Source: Morinoia aosen (lineage: Eukaryota; Arthropoda; Malacostraca; Amphipoda; Talitridae). Taken from it: a DNA stretch of 64,000 nucleotides. Position 1 is the stretch's first letter. Each line of letters starts with the position of its first letter. The stretch covers positions 47,844,757 to 47,908,756 of the forward strand of contig CM059560.1 of NCBI GenBank assembly GCA_030386875.1, read 5' to 3'. This document shows positions 1 through 10,434 of this stretch, piece after piece. The translations under genes and the position numbers were made by a program. The notes beneath the pieces were generated by a model that was given only the letters and a program-made list of their open reading frames with translations, was not told the origin of the DNA and made no database searches.

Positions 1-1160
1 ATTAGTTTGAAGTAAGCTAACTCTCTACTACGATCCCCAATTTAGGCTTTTCCATGTGTAAAAGTTCATGTGCCATAAAATAATTTCCAAGTAAGCTTAC
101 TCTCTACTCCGATCCCATATTTGTTTTTTTTCCATCAGTAAAAGATCACTTGTAATAAAAATTAGATCAAAATGAGCTACTCCGATTACTTATTTGAGCT
201 AATTTTCCATGAAACTGCTGCTACTTTAACTTGTTAAGGTGCTCAGAATTTGATACAAGCAATTATCAATGGTAGATGATACAAAGTTAATGTACACTTC
301 ACACTAAAGATTTTCGCTGCACAAGAACAAGGGTAAGGTTTGAATTGGCTTTCAAAATTTTAGTAACAAAATAATATCATCATGAAAACAAATTTAACTT
401 ACAGTGATTGGAAATGCTACGAGCAATGCAATTAGAAAGTGAGTTTGGCGTGTCAGCAGTTGTATGAAAGAAGGCCGATGCACTTGATCTAGTGATTGCA
501 ATTTGCTCAACTTTCTATTTCTAAATAGGAATATAAAAATGAACTTTCAAACACTTCAAAGTTAAAATTCATGATTTGAATTGAAACATACTTTCAAACG
601 GTTGGAACTCTTTCCATGTATTAATAAACAGTCATTACGGTTAGAGAAATTTCTTTGGCACAACGCTGTCATGACAGATGCAAAGAAGCTCAACATTCCT
701 ATGAATATTCAATATTTTTCACAGCAATTGGCTGTTGATCAAATTTTGATGTGTTATGATACGTTCTTAACACCATGAAGTCTTACACAAAACCTCTATG
801 ATATTATATACTGACAGAATAAGTCACCAGAATGTATTCATCCCTATATCAATATCTTTAAATCTTTTTTTTTTTGCAGTCATAACCTTCTAACTGGAAA
901 AAAAGATTTAAAGTAAGCGTATTCAGCCATGGTAAACGATCACTACCACAATCATTGTTAAAGAACAAATAAAGAAAATTGCAGGGTCAAAACTGCGAGC
1001 TTGCTGTCTGTGCTGCAATAAAGACCTTAGAACCTCTGCACCATATAATGCTGTGGAGACTGCCTACCAAAGAACATTTGAATAACAAATAAAAGCACGG
1101 AAAAGAATTACAAACTGACTTTTCTCTTTTCCCTTCACAGCAACTTTTTTCATAACCAGT
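1..1160. other. Left flank, no recognised gene
   Basis: AT-rich sequence downstream (minus strand) of exon 4 of the eIF2B-beta-like gene, so presumably its fourth intron. I searched the minus strand for the next conserved block of eIF2B beta (the region after the MENI-like helix) and found nothing. A 65-codon plus-strand open frame at 581-778 resembles nothing I know and is probably chance. Confidence 0.4.
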
Positions 1161-1390
1161 ATCTCACAAAACAAACAATAATGACCGGCAAATACAGTAA
1201 CACTGTTCAAAAACCTATTTTTCACTGACTAAACAAAGTTTTGGTAAAATGACAAATACAGTTACATTGTTTAAAAACCTGTATCTCACTGAACAAAGTT
1301 TTGGTAAAACTGCAAATACAGTAACACTGTTCAAAAACCTGATCTCACTGAAGAAACCAAGTTTCAAAAGACCGGCAAATACAGAAAAAT
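1160..1390. repeat. Short tandem repeat, about 62 bp x 3-4
   Basis: The block CAAATACAGTAACACTG followed by TTCAAAAACCT, ATCTCACTGA and ACAAAGTTTTGGTAAAA recurs three to four times with a period of about 60-66 bases, with substitutions between copies. It begins just beyond the splice donor of exon 4 of the host gene, in the putative fourth intron. No coding potential is seen. Confidence 0.75.
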
Positions 1391-1411
1391 GGTTTTAAAC
1401 AGAATTCTCAC

Positions 1412-4400
1412 ATGTTCTCCAGCTCCATCTCATACTCCATCATGATGGAAATGAGGCCCTCCTTGACTTGAGAGGTGATGGCGGCCATGTCGACAGTGTC
1501 TGGCAGCGCGGGCATCTCCACAGTGTCGAGACTGAGGACGTCGTTCAGCGCGCTCATGCGCCGCAGGAAATGGGACCCAGAATATTTGCTCGGCATTGGC
1601 AAAAGGTCTTTTGTGGCTTCCCGAAATTCGTCCAGCAACATCTGGAATATTAATATACTAATTTTACAGAAGATAGTAAAAATTTCACCATGGTATTTCC
1701 AGCTCACTAAATTGATATTTACTAAGCTCATAAAAAAGGCCTGTTGTTTTCATTTCTTCAGCCTGATCTATTTTGTTCATTCTAGTCACACCGTGCTAGA
1801 TAGCCTACAGTGTTTGAATAAATAACAATATTACATTAGTACTCCTGCTTAACCATCTTCTGAGTTGTGTTAAATATGGTTTCCAGTTTGTATAGCTTGT
1901 GATTGATTGCATTTCTTGATGTTCTTTCAGTTTTATTTAACTTATAACCAAGTTTTGTTTCAATTATCAGACTTTTTTCCTTGATTTGTTTCCCAATAAA
2001 TATTTTTCCCAATCAACTTTCATAAGTTTTGCATTTATCCTAAATTATTTACAATTTAGAGCTCTTTAGCATTAAAAAAAAACTGATGGGTAATTTTCTC
2101 TTGGTTTCTTAATTTCTCCTAAATTTAGCTTATAGGAGTTGCCTACAGTTCTGGTACTGCTATGTTTAAACTCAATATCTTCAAATGGCATGCTCACATC
2201 TATTTTTTATACCTGCTCTTGTCTTGCTTTAGATATATCTTTCAAGGTCTCCTTACCAGCTCCTGTCTTGTCTTTGCTGTACCTCTTCACAAGCTTCATA
2301 CATGCTTTAGATGTCATGCTTCATGTCTTGCTTTAAATACATTTCTCCCACGCTTCTGTCTTGTTTTTGATGTAACTCACATGCAGTTTACCTGTTCTAA
2401 TTGGTCTTGCACTAATTGCATTCACTACATGCTATACACCTGTTCTAGTCTTACTTTTGATGTACCTTTTAAATGCTTTTTACTGCTGACTGAAGTTCAA
2501 TGGGAATTCATTATTTAAACATTCTGCACTTCCCAGCAATCTCATATTTAGTCTTTGTAAGTTTCATTCTAATTTATTTTTTTTTGCCTCAGCAAAAAGT
2601 GAACACATAACATGTTCTTGCATTTTCTCAATGCCTCAGGATTCTCCTACCTATTTTCATTCAACACAAAAAAGTTTCATTCACTAGTTTTACCATGAAT
2701 TCCCTCATCTGAAATTAATGATATAACAGAAAGTTGTGTTCCGCCACAAAACAAAGAAGATTAAGATTTATCTTATGATGTACTAGTGTTCTTCCACTTT
2801 CAAAAATGATATTTTTAAGTTGGAGCTATAATCAATTCACATGAAAGTTCTTAAAAAAATTGCTTACCTGTTTTCAAAAGCACAACAGAGCACAGCTCAA
2901 AAGCACAGCTTTTGTTAAGGTATAGACATATGATGTACAGTAATTGGGTTGCGGTACTTGATATTTTATTCTTCAAAAAGTATTGCTGCAATTTCAATAC
3001 AAGTTCTACATAAGAAGCAAGATTTCAATGCAAAAGCATCTGCTATGTGCATTCCAACTAATGAATAAGAATGTAACTAAAAAAAATACATGCTCATGAG
3101 GATAAATAAGCAATGGGGGTTGAATTCAAAACAACATGAGACGATAATAATTCAATCAAATCTATTCTCAAGACATCAAATTAGTATAGAAATGCATTTT
3201 GAAATTCATATCCACGAAGGATCTGGCAATGAAATAGCCCATAGATATTTCAAACCCAGAAAGAATGCTTAGACTATGATGCTACCTTAGACAGACATTC
3301 ATATCTATTGAAGTCACAAAAACACCAACCGTAACATTTAACAAAAAATATTGGTAAATTATAAACCTCACCTTCCTGAGCTTGAGAACAATATTTCTTG
3401 AGGTTGTGTCATGAGGCACTTTGGCACCCACTTCTGCATACACCATCATCATGCGGTCCATCAAATCTCTGCAAAATCAATTCAAGACGTTGAGTGATCT
3501 GCACACTAGTACTTAAAATCACAACTTAGATGTATAACATTAAAAGTTTGACTCATAACAAAGAAAGAATAAACATCTTCAGATATAAAAGATGGCCATT
3601 TTAAATACAGTATTTTGACTTAATTTTCCATAGATGAAACTACAAGTAAGAATAAACCTCCCTAACCACAACAAAGAAGGTTCAAGAGAGAGTGGAGGGC
3701 ATCATTTAGTGTTAAATATATGGACTACTTAACCTTACACTTAGGACCTCACACTGTTCCTTTAGGAGTGCTGATTCCTAAATATGCATACAATAGTATC
3801 CCATTGAGTAGATTTAATTTTACATAATGCTTGAGACTAGATAACATTTAAATAATTTATCATTACACAGAACACTAATTTTAAAAATTACCTTGGAGTT
3901 CTCCATGAATCATCTTCTGACACAAGGCCTCTGATGAGATCAAAAGTAGCCACAGCTTTGTCATGCTCTGGGACACAATACCTAAGAGGAAATCAATCTT
4001 TTAATGAATTATCAATTGAGTACTTTTCACAATCGGCATCAAAAATTATGGATGTACTGTACTGTATTCATATATGGATGTAGCTTATCTATAAAATCAA
4101 TTAAAACACCAAACATGTAACACCAAATAGTGATGTACCGATGTATTGGTATCGGTATTATCGGCCATTTTTAGTGGTATCGGTATCGGTAAAATCCGGC
4201 CGATACTTTACCGATACTTTCCAAAACTACGTATTTTATCATTCAAATGAAGGTCATAAATCATGAAAGTAAAAGTATTTAACCTAATAATACCCGTTGT
4301 GTGTTTATTTATTTGCGGTTTCATGGATACCGAATTCCTCAGTGTAACATTAAAAGATGGCGGATGTAACATTAAATATTTGACATTTTATCAGGATAGG

Positions 4401-7400
4401 TTTTGTTAGGATAGGATAGGTTAGCTTAGGTTAGCTTAGATTAGGATAGGCTAGGTTAGCACAGGTTAGGTAATACTGTCAAAATTTTTTCTCGGGTCCG
4501 CCTTGCTTAACGATGACATTTTCCATGGAATCTCCGCGGGTCCTGCTACTATCTAATAATACCCTTGGTTTATTTGGAGTCAGCTTCTTCCATTTTCTTT
4601 GTCACGCTCATGAGGAGAGTTATAGTGACCGTATCTGTGATACGAGTTTCACCAGTGCGTAAGAACAAGAATATTTTTCACCACGGGTGCCGTTAGGATG
4701 AATACATTCGTTGGGCATCACATTTGGAAAATTTGTTCAAGAAAGTTAGTGAGTCCCGTAATTTTTGACGGGCTGTGCGTACTTGTAATCAAATAAAGAG
4801 CCTATTCATACCTAGTAAATTAGATAGCTAACTGTTGAATTATAGCGTTCAATCAGGCCCGCTAACTGAATTCACTACTTTGAATTCCCGATGAGTAACG
4901 GTCATAACTGAAAGCTATGTAAAATGAATAGTTAAACCCTGTAGCTACATAAAATTTTTATACTTTTACGACTAAACCTTTATAGTTTGACCTAATGTCC
5001 ATATCTTAAAGTATGTGACAGGCTAACAAAAACCAAACCAATTTAATAAAGTTGAAGGTGCATTTGAAAGTTTTTGTGAATTTAATATAGAAATTGCCAA
5101 AAATTCTATTTTAATTTAGCTTGTAAATCGCCAAATATTACGAAGCTAATAATTTATTTTAACTTAGCATGCATATCACCGTTCATTACGAATCTTGCAT
5201 TTTTCTTGTATGTTAAGATGTTTGAACAATTCATGAACAATCTTATAGTTCAATACATCTGAACGGGTCAGTTGATTGCTTTCATCGCAACTTGATGAAT
5301 TTAAAAACGAGGAAAATTCCAATGAACCTAATCATATTTACTAGGAATACATTTTGAAGTCCAGCTCCATCATCAGTTCGTAAAATTAAAATTCATAACG
5401 ACTACAATAAAAGAAAAAATAAAATGTTGGATCCAGTCATTTAAGAAAATCACAAAAACAAAAAAAAATCAAAACATGTCACAGAGAAAGTAAAATCGAC
5501 ATGATCTACTTCCAATTTACGATGGGTAGGAACTGTCAGAATTGTTCAGGGCCAGTTTTCGTTTAAAAATATGTAGCGACTCTGAAATTCTGAGGTCACA
5601 TGTAGTTGAAGCCGAATCTAAGATTTTGAAGTCCGCAGAGGATATCAGTTCGCTGCATTTTACTGCGTGATTACGTACGAATTGTGCGAATTCATTCCCC
5701 GTGCGGAAGCTTCAACCCCGATGTTCAGCCATTCTGATATAAAAATTTTGTGCCGTAATGCCGACGTACGATGATGTGCACTGCACACAAGTGTAAGAAT
5801 AAATCAGAAAGGCTCTTTCTCCATCATAAGCATATCCTTGTACCGGAATTGTATAATTTTATGGTTGCTTCATTTTTCCGGTACAAGGATACGCTTCCGA
5901 TGGAGATGCGAACCTCGATCTCTGATTTATTTTTAACAGTTATACAGTTGTGTGCAGTGCACATCGTACGTCGGCATGACGTCACTAAATTTTTATAACA
6001 GAATGGTCGAACATTGGGGTCGAAGCTTCCGCGCGGGGAACTAATTAGCTTACTCCTCACACTCCGCAGTACGTAATCACGCAGTAAAATGCAACTAAAC
6101 CTTAGAGGCTTCAACTGCATGTAACCTCAGAATTTTAGAGTCGCTACATATTTTTAAACGAAAACTGGCCCTCAACAATTCTGATAGTTCCTACCCCTAA
6201 CAAATTGTAACTAAATAGTAATCTTGTCGATTTTAGTTTTTCTGGGATATGTTTTAATTTTATTTTTATTTTCTTGATTTCCTGTAATGACTGTATCCAA
6301 CATTTTGCTTTATCTTTTACTGCAGACATAATGATTTGTAAATTTACGAACTGATGATGGATCTGGACTCCGAAACGTATTCCTAATAAATATGATCAAG
6401 TTCCTTGAAATTGTCGTTTTTAAATTCTTCATCTTATAGATGGTTGCGTGTTTGCGGATATCTTCGGTTTCGGGGCTTACCGAATTTTAATATTTTCTTT
6501 CGCCAAAGTATGTACTCGTATTTGGTATGAATAACACAAAAATGACAATCCTTTTTTGGATAAACTGTTCTTTTGGTCCACTTTTGGTTAACCTTTTGGA
6601 GCCAGTTGTTATTATAGCTAGTCTACATTACGTTGCAATACGATTAGAAACACATATCTATTGAAAGGATTTCATTTTGTGGTTTTTCTCAACAATATAG
6701 TTAACATAGCAAGAGCATTTTATTTTTCACAATCGGAAACTTTTTTGTCGATATTTTTGTATTATTAGATATATAAGGAAATATTTTTATTATAACTCCC
6801 ATGTAGGAGTTATAACGGTCTTATTTTAATACAAGTGTGTACGCCCACCAAAAATGGGATTCAATATTTTTCATGAATGAATTTTCAAGATGTTGATGAT
6901 AAACAAATACAGTATATCCATCCTAACAGTACCCATGATGAAAAATATTTTTCGCACCTTTGAAACTCGTATCACAGATACGGCCATTATAACTATCCTT
7001 ATGAGCGTGAGTGACAGAGAAATGGAAGAAACAGACACCGAACAAATAAACCAAGGGCAAGGGTATTATTAGGTAGCAGCATGACCCATGGAAATGCAGA
7101 GGACAATGTCATCGTTATGCTAGATGGACCCATGGAAAAATTCCGTCAACATTATCTAACTTATGCTACCCTAATTCTATGTCGTGACTCGCACCGCCGC
7201 AAAGCACGTTCAGGACGCGAAGGCCTAGCGATCGTCATTACATGGTAGCAACTGCGGTTCTTGTAGACCCTACACCACTAATGCGTTTTCCAATGTTGCC
7301 AATACATAGAATGAAAAGTCGGGTAGGTTTAAAATGTTTATGCCGAACACATATGCACAAGAACACACAAAGCTCTCTTGACTCGGAGTTCCCCTCCGGT

Positions 7401-8437
7401 GACAAATCACCAATACTCAAAAATGATTACTTCGGGCACAGCTATTCACCAAATTACTATATTTAATTTAATGTCTTTTAATTATTCAATATGGCCTGAA
7501 AGCTGCACAAAAGCGACATGGTTAGGGAAATGCGCAAATTACGGCGATCACAACAACCTATCCAATACTACTAACCTATCCTGATAAAATTTCAAACATG
7601 TCATTGCATGTACAGACGATCTTTCAATGTTACACTGAGGAATTCGGTCTCCGTGATACCCGCAAACTCAGACATCCTAAGTTTCTTGAGAAGCAGTTAC
7701 CGAACTAATACATAAACTAACATACAACGGGTATTATTAGGTTAGATGATTGTAAAAGTATCGGTATTGGTAGTAGTATCGGTCAAAGTATCGGTATTTT
7801 CAAGTATCGGAGTATCGGTATCGGCCAAAAAATGGGTATCGGTATCAGTATCGGCCAAAAAAATGGTATCGGTACATCACTAACACCAAACATACTAGTA
7901 CATTATAATTTTCTTTAATTATTGAATTCATAACTTTCAATTAGAAAAATAAATGACAATTTACTGTATATGCATTACAATTTACTGTATATTCAAGGGT
8001 ACTTACATGCAGTCTAGTAGCTCCAATAAGGTTTCCATTTCTTGTTCAAAACACCATTGATTCGGTGATGTAGATTTGCTTTCTATTTGTGAAAATGGGT
8101 TTTGACAGCTAACTTCTTTTGGACTTGTTTCTATGACTGCAGGCGTTTGTACTGGAGAGACTGTCTTAACTGTATCAGATTGACTAATGGTGCTCACAGG
8201 CAGTTGTTTATTTTCACAGGATTTACTTTCATCTTGAACTGATAACTTGCCTAATGAAGAAACAAGAGTTTGCTCACTAGCAGGAGAAACTTCAGGCTTC
8301 TTAGGGGGAGTATTGGGTGACTTTTGCACTTCATTTTTCTTGGGAGTTGCACTTTTCTTCCCAGTGTTTGATGGAGATGGTTTGCTGGCAGCTCCTTCTG
8401 GCTTCTTGGGAGAGTTCTTTGGGCTCTTTTTACCCAT
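1412..8437 (-). CDS. eIF2B subunit beta-like protein, 5' four exons (gene continues off the left edge)
   Basis: Minus-strand split gene. Exon 1 is 8007-8437, exon 2 3892-3981, exon 3 3372-3468, exon 4 1412-1641. All junctions are GT-AG and the reading phase is kept throughout (280 residues so far). The start ATG lies in a strong context (CACCATGG). Residues 1 to about 115 are Lys/Pro/Ser-rich and low complexity. From about 125 on, helices ending LLELLDCM, then AVATFDLIRGLV, a Trp, DLMDRMMM, TTSRNIVLKLRK, LLDEF, and ITSQVKEGLISIMMEYEMELEN follow the order and spacing of the N-terminal helical domain of eIF2B beta (human: GLLRQII, W, ELMELI, ETTVGNMV, LKIIREEY, LQSNIIEAINELL, MENI). eIF2B is the guanine nucleotide exchange factor for eIF2 in the cytosol. 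The apparent stop after MELENM overlaps a good donor (AT|GTGAGA), so I infer the Rossmann-like half is encoded beyond position 1. The long basic extension is odd for beta. Assignment by eye only. Confidence 0.68.
1642..3371 (-). other. Intron 3 of the eIF2B-beta-like gene
   Basis: Donor AAG|GTGAGG at the end of exon 3, acceptor TTAATATTCCAG before exon 4. Positions 2140-2500 hold degenerate CT-rich blocks (GTCTTGCTTTA, TGATGTAC, ACCTGTTCTA recurring about every 45-60 bases), possibly an old minisatellite. Otherwise I see nothing. Confidence 0.6.
4385..4475 (+). repeat. TTAGGATAGG/AGGTTAGC simple sequence
   Basis: Runs of TTAGGATAGG, AGGTTAGCTT and similar units inside the left arm of the hAT-like element. 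They look like insect telomeric TTAGG but are irregular and internal, so they are better read as ordinary AGGTTAGG-type simple sequence, common in insect genomes. Confidence 0.6.
5285..6440. repeat. Inverted pair of Penelope-like 3' fragments
   Basis: Two arms (about 5285-5850 and 5850-6440) are imperfect inverse copies. Reading outward from the middle, each arm encodes a stretch such as LRISESLHIFKRKLALNN followed by DSSYP, the usual C-terminal end of the GIY-YIG endonuclease of Penelope-like elements, then an AT-rich 3' untranslated stretch with the motif CTGATGATGG...CTCCGAAACG (6351-6377; decayed in the left arm near 5348-5376). Such CTGANGA...GAAAC cores are known as hammerhead-ribozyme motifs in Penelope-like elements. 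Neither arm has a reverse transcriptase. A homologous fragment sits at 24.77-25.08 kb. Confidence 0.65.
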
Positions 8438-8828
8438 GGTGAGATAGATAGCAAGAGTAAAACTTAAATAAGGAGAGAACTATTTTTTTATTTCAAGGGA
8501 TATTTTGAATGTTTAGTATTTAATTCTGAAAAATACTAATAGTTAAAACTCTATTTAGTTTATTCATAGATTACATTTAACACTTTTGAGTCATGTTGCT
8601 AATTGTAGCCTCATGAAAAAAGCAAAAGAAAAAACAGTATATTGAAAATTGATACTTAAAACTATATGCACTATAACGAAGCCATAAGAAAAGGCATGCT
8701 CATGTTACATTTCACAAGGAGCAAAAAGACATTTGTTCCCAAGTACAACAACCAAAATTTAAACTGCTGATAAATACTTTGTAGGGATTTATAATTCAAC
8801 TTTTTAGTAGCGTAAACATTGGCTTAAT
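8438..8828. other. 5' flank of the eIF2B-beta-like gene
   Basis: AT-rich sequence upstream (minus strand) of the start codon of the host gene. It should hold the 5' untranslated region and promoter. I see no clear TATA box or other defined site. Confidence 0.4.
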
Positions 8829-8832
8829 TTAA

Positions 8833-10017
8833 GGAGACCGTCTGGGTAGAAATCAGGATATGTGTTGATTTTCTGTTTTTATATGCATCTTATAGAGGAT
8901 TTTCTTGCGCTTCCATTGGTATTTTCCGTTTACGTCTACTCCGAATAGTGCGCCCACCAGAGGGGGGGAAAGCAATGGGGGTGGAGTGACCTTGAACCCT
9001 CCCCCCCCTCATTATTGGGAGTCAATTGAGCGTTTCTCTGCGGGAATGGCATTATAGTTCGTTCATGGGCTACTCAAAGTGGTTCCATTATTCAAACGAA
9101 ACATTCTAAGGCTGAATAAATATTTTTTATGAAATTTTGACAATTTCAGAATTTAGCTGTTCTGCCGTATCTATGATACCGCAGCTTTCCTTCATAGCTC
9201 GATGACAGCTGCAGTATCATAGCTACAGCAGTGGTGAGCACACCAATCCAAAGGGCTTGAAAAGAGCTATACAACAAAGGAGTTGAATAGACAAAAAAAC
9301 GTATTTTGGTGGAAAAAAATTAAAAATTAAAAATTTTTTTTTTGTCAAGAATTACACCCATTCCCTTTTGTTGTTTATTTTTTCCCAGAGTTACAGAGCT
9401 ACAGCAATGTAAATTATATCAATCAAAAGGGCTTGAAAAGAGCTACAAACGCTCAAGAGTTCATTGTAGAAAACCCTGTAGTTCAAAAGATAAAAAGAAA
9501 ATTTTTTTTTTTGTGAAAAAACACGTTTTTCTGGAAACTTGATATTGGTTTTCTCAAATCTATCTCCTTCCACAATTTTAGAGCTACAAGAATGGTTTAT
9601 ATACCATTCGATAGGGCTTAGCAAGGTGTATCCATATGCAATAGCGTTTTTTGATACATTTATTGTTTTAAAAATTACACCACATGAAAAAAAAAATGAA
9701 AAATACATAATTTTTTTTTTTTCAATTCCCAAAATCCACAAAAAGAAGTTATCAAAATTCCCTATTGCGTATGGTTATATAGACATATAAGCAATCTAAA
9801 AACGAAATACTGGTTCTGTAACTTCAAAATTGTAGAAGGAGATAGATTTTACATAACCCCCTTATTTTATCATATTTTTCAAAAAAAAAAAAAAAGTGCA
9901 GCTACAGAAATTTTGTCGAAATAACAAATGATCTATGCATCATTTCACACCTACTGTGACAATTTCAGAGAAATCCATCCACAAATAACAGACTTTTTTT
10001 TTACCCAGACGGTACCC
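8833..10017 (+). mobile_element. TTAA-flanked DNA transposon, copy 1 (about 1.19 kb, non-autonomous)
   Basis: Termini GGAGACCGTCTGGGTA and the inverse TACCCAGACGGTACCC, both flanked by TTAA (8829-8832 and 10018-10021), the target duplication of piggyBac and Kolobok elements; the purine-rich ends do not look like piggyBac. The interior is AT-rich with four degenerate units of about 150 bases sharing GAGCTACA...GGGCTTGAAAAGAGCTA and poly-T tracts. A second copy in the opposite orientation is split at 25.7/36.6-37.7 kb. A minus-strand open frame of 116 codons (9391-9741) recurs at the same place in copy 2 but resembles no transposase. Confidence 0.8.
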
Positions 10018-10021
10018 TTAA

Positions 10022-10432
10022 GAAATTATCCCAAAAGTTCAGTGAAATGGCAAAATTTTCAGTCTTGAAGGACTCTCACTTCATCCAGATAACATTAACA
10101 GATGTTCAAATGAAGCAAAGATGGTACCTGTGTTAGAAACCCAAAACTTCCATCCATGTGGTGTGATAGCATATTATCAAACCTTCCTGCTAACATGTCA
10201 AAGATGCAAATGCCTACAACAACCCCTATTCATTTCAGTATGAGAGCTTAAGAAGCTACTGAGATGCACTCTTACCTTCATAATACAAAGATGAAACCAG
10301 AAATACTTAGCATCATAGTACAGCAAGTACTAGTACACAACTGGGCACAAAATTTGTAACACTGTTGGCAGAACAAAGGTGGCATATAGCAAAATTCCTA
10401 CCAGTCAGGGAAAAATACCCATATTTGCTGCA
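10022..10432. other. Intergenic, nothing recognised
   Basis: AT-rich sequence between the TTAA element and the mariner. No open frame, repeat end or RNA gene is apparent. Confidence 0.5.
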
Positions 10433-10434
10433 TA

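Larger units (their letters stand above)
4128..7882. mobile_element. hAT-like non-coding DNA transposon with long inverted repeats, in intron 1
   Basis: The element starts TAGTGATGTACCGAT and ends ATCGGTACATCACTA and is flanked by a perfect 8-bp target duplication ACACCAAA (4120-4127 and 7883-7890). An 8-bp duplication and these termini fit the hAT superfamily. Both ends carry dense GGTATCGG repeats. The outer inverted arms run about 4128-4760 and 6920-7882 (shared blocks: ACCGAATTCCTCAGTGTAAC, ATCAGGATAGGTT, TTCTTCCATTTTCTTTGTCA, CGTATCTGTGATACGAGTTT, read on opposite strands), the right arm having roughly 300 extra bases. No transposase is present. The core contains an inverted pair of Penelope-like fragments. 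It lies wholly inside intron 1 of the eIF2B-beta-like gene, so it is removed by splicing if that gene is active. Confidence 0.8.

Noticed and set aside
581-778. 65-codon plus-strand frame
   Set aside because: No similarity, no splice context and no repeat support.
1-1400. Further exons of the eIF2B-beta-like gene
   Set aside because: Searched on the minus strand for the conserved block after the MENI helix; nothing matching was found.
4385-4475. Telomere-like TTAGG repeats
   Set aside because: Irregular, short and internal to a transposon arm, so not a telomere or a convincing interstitial telomere.
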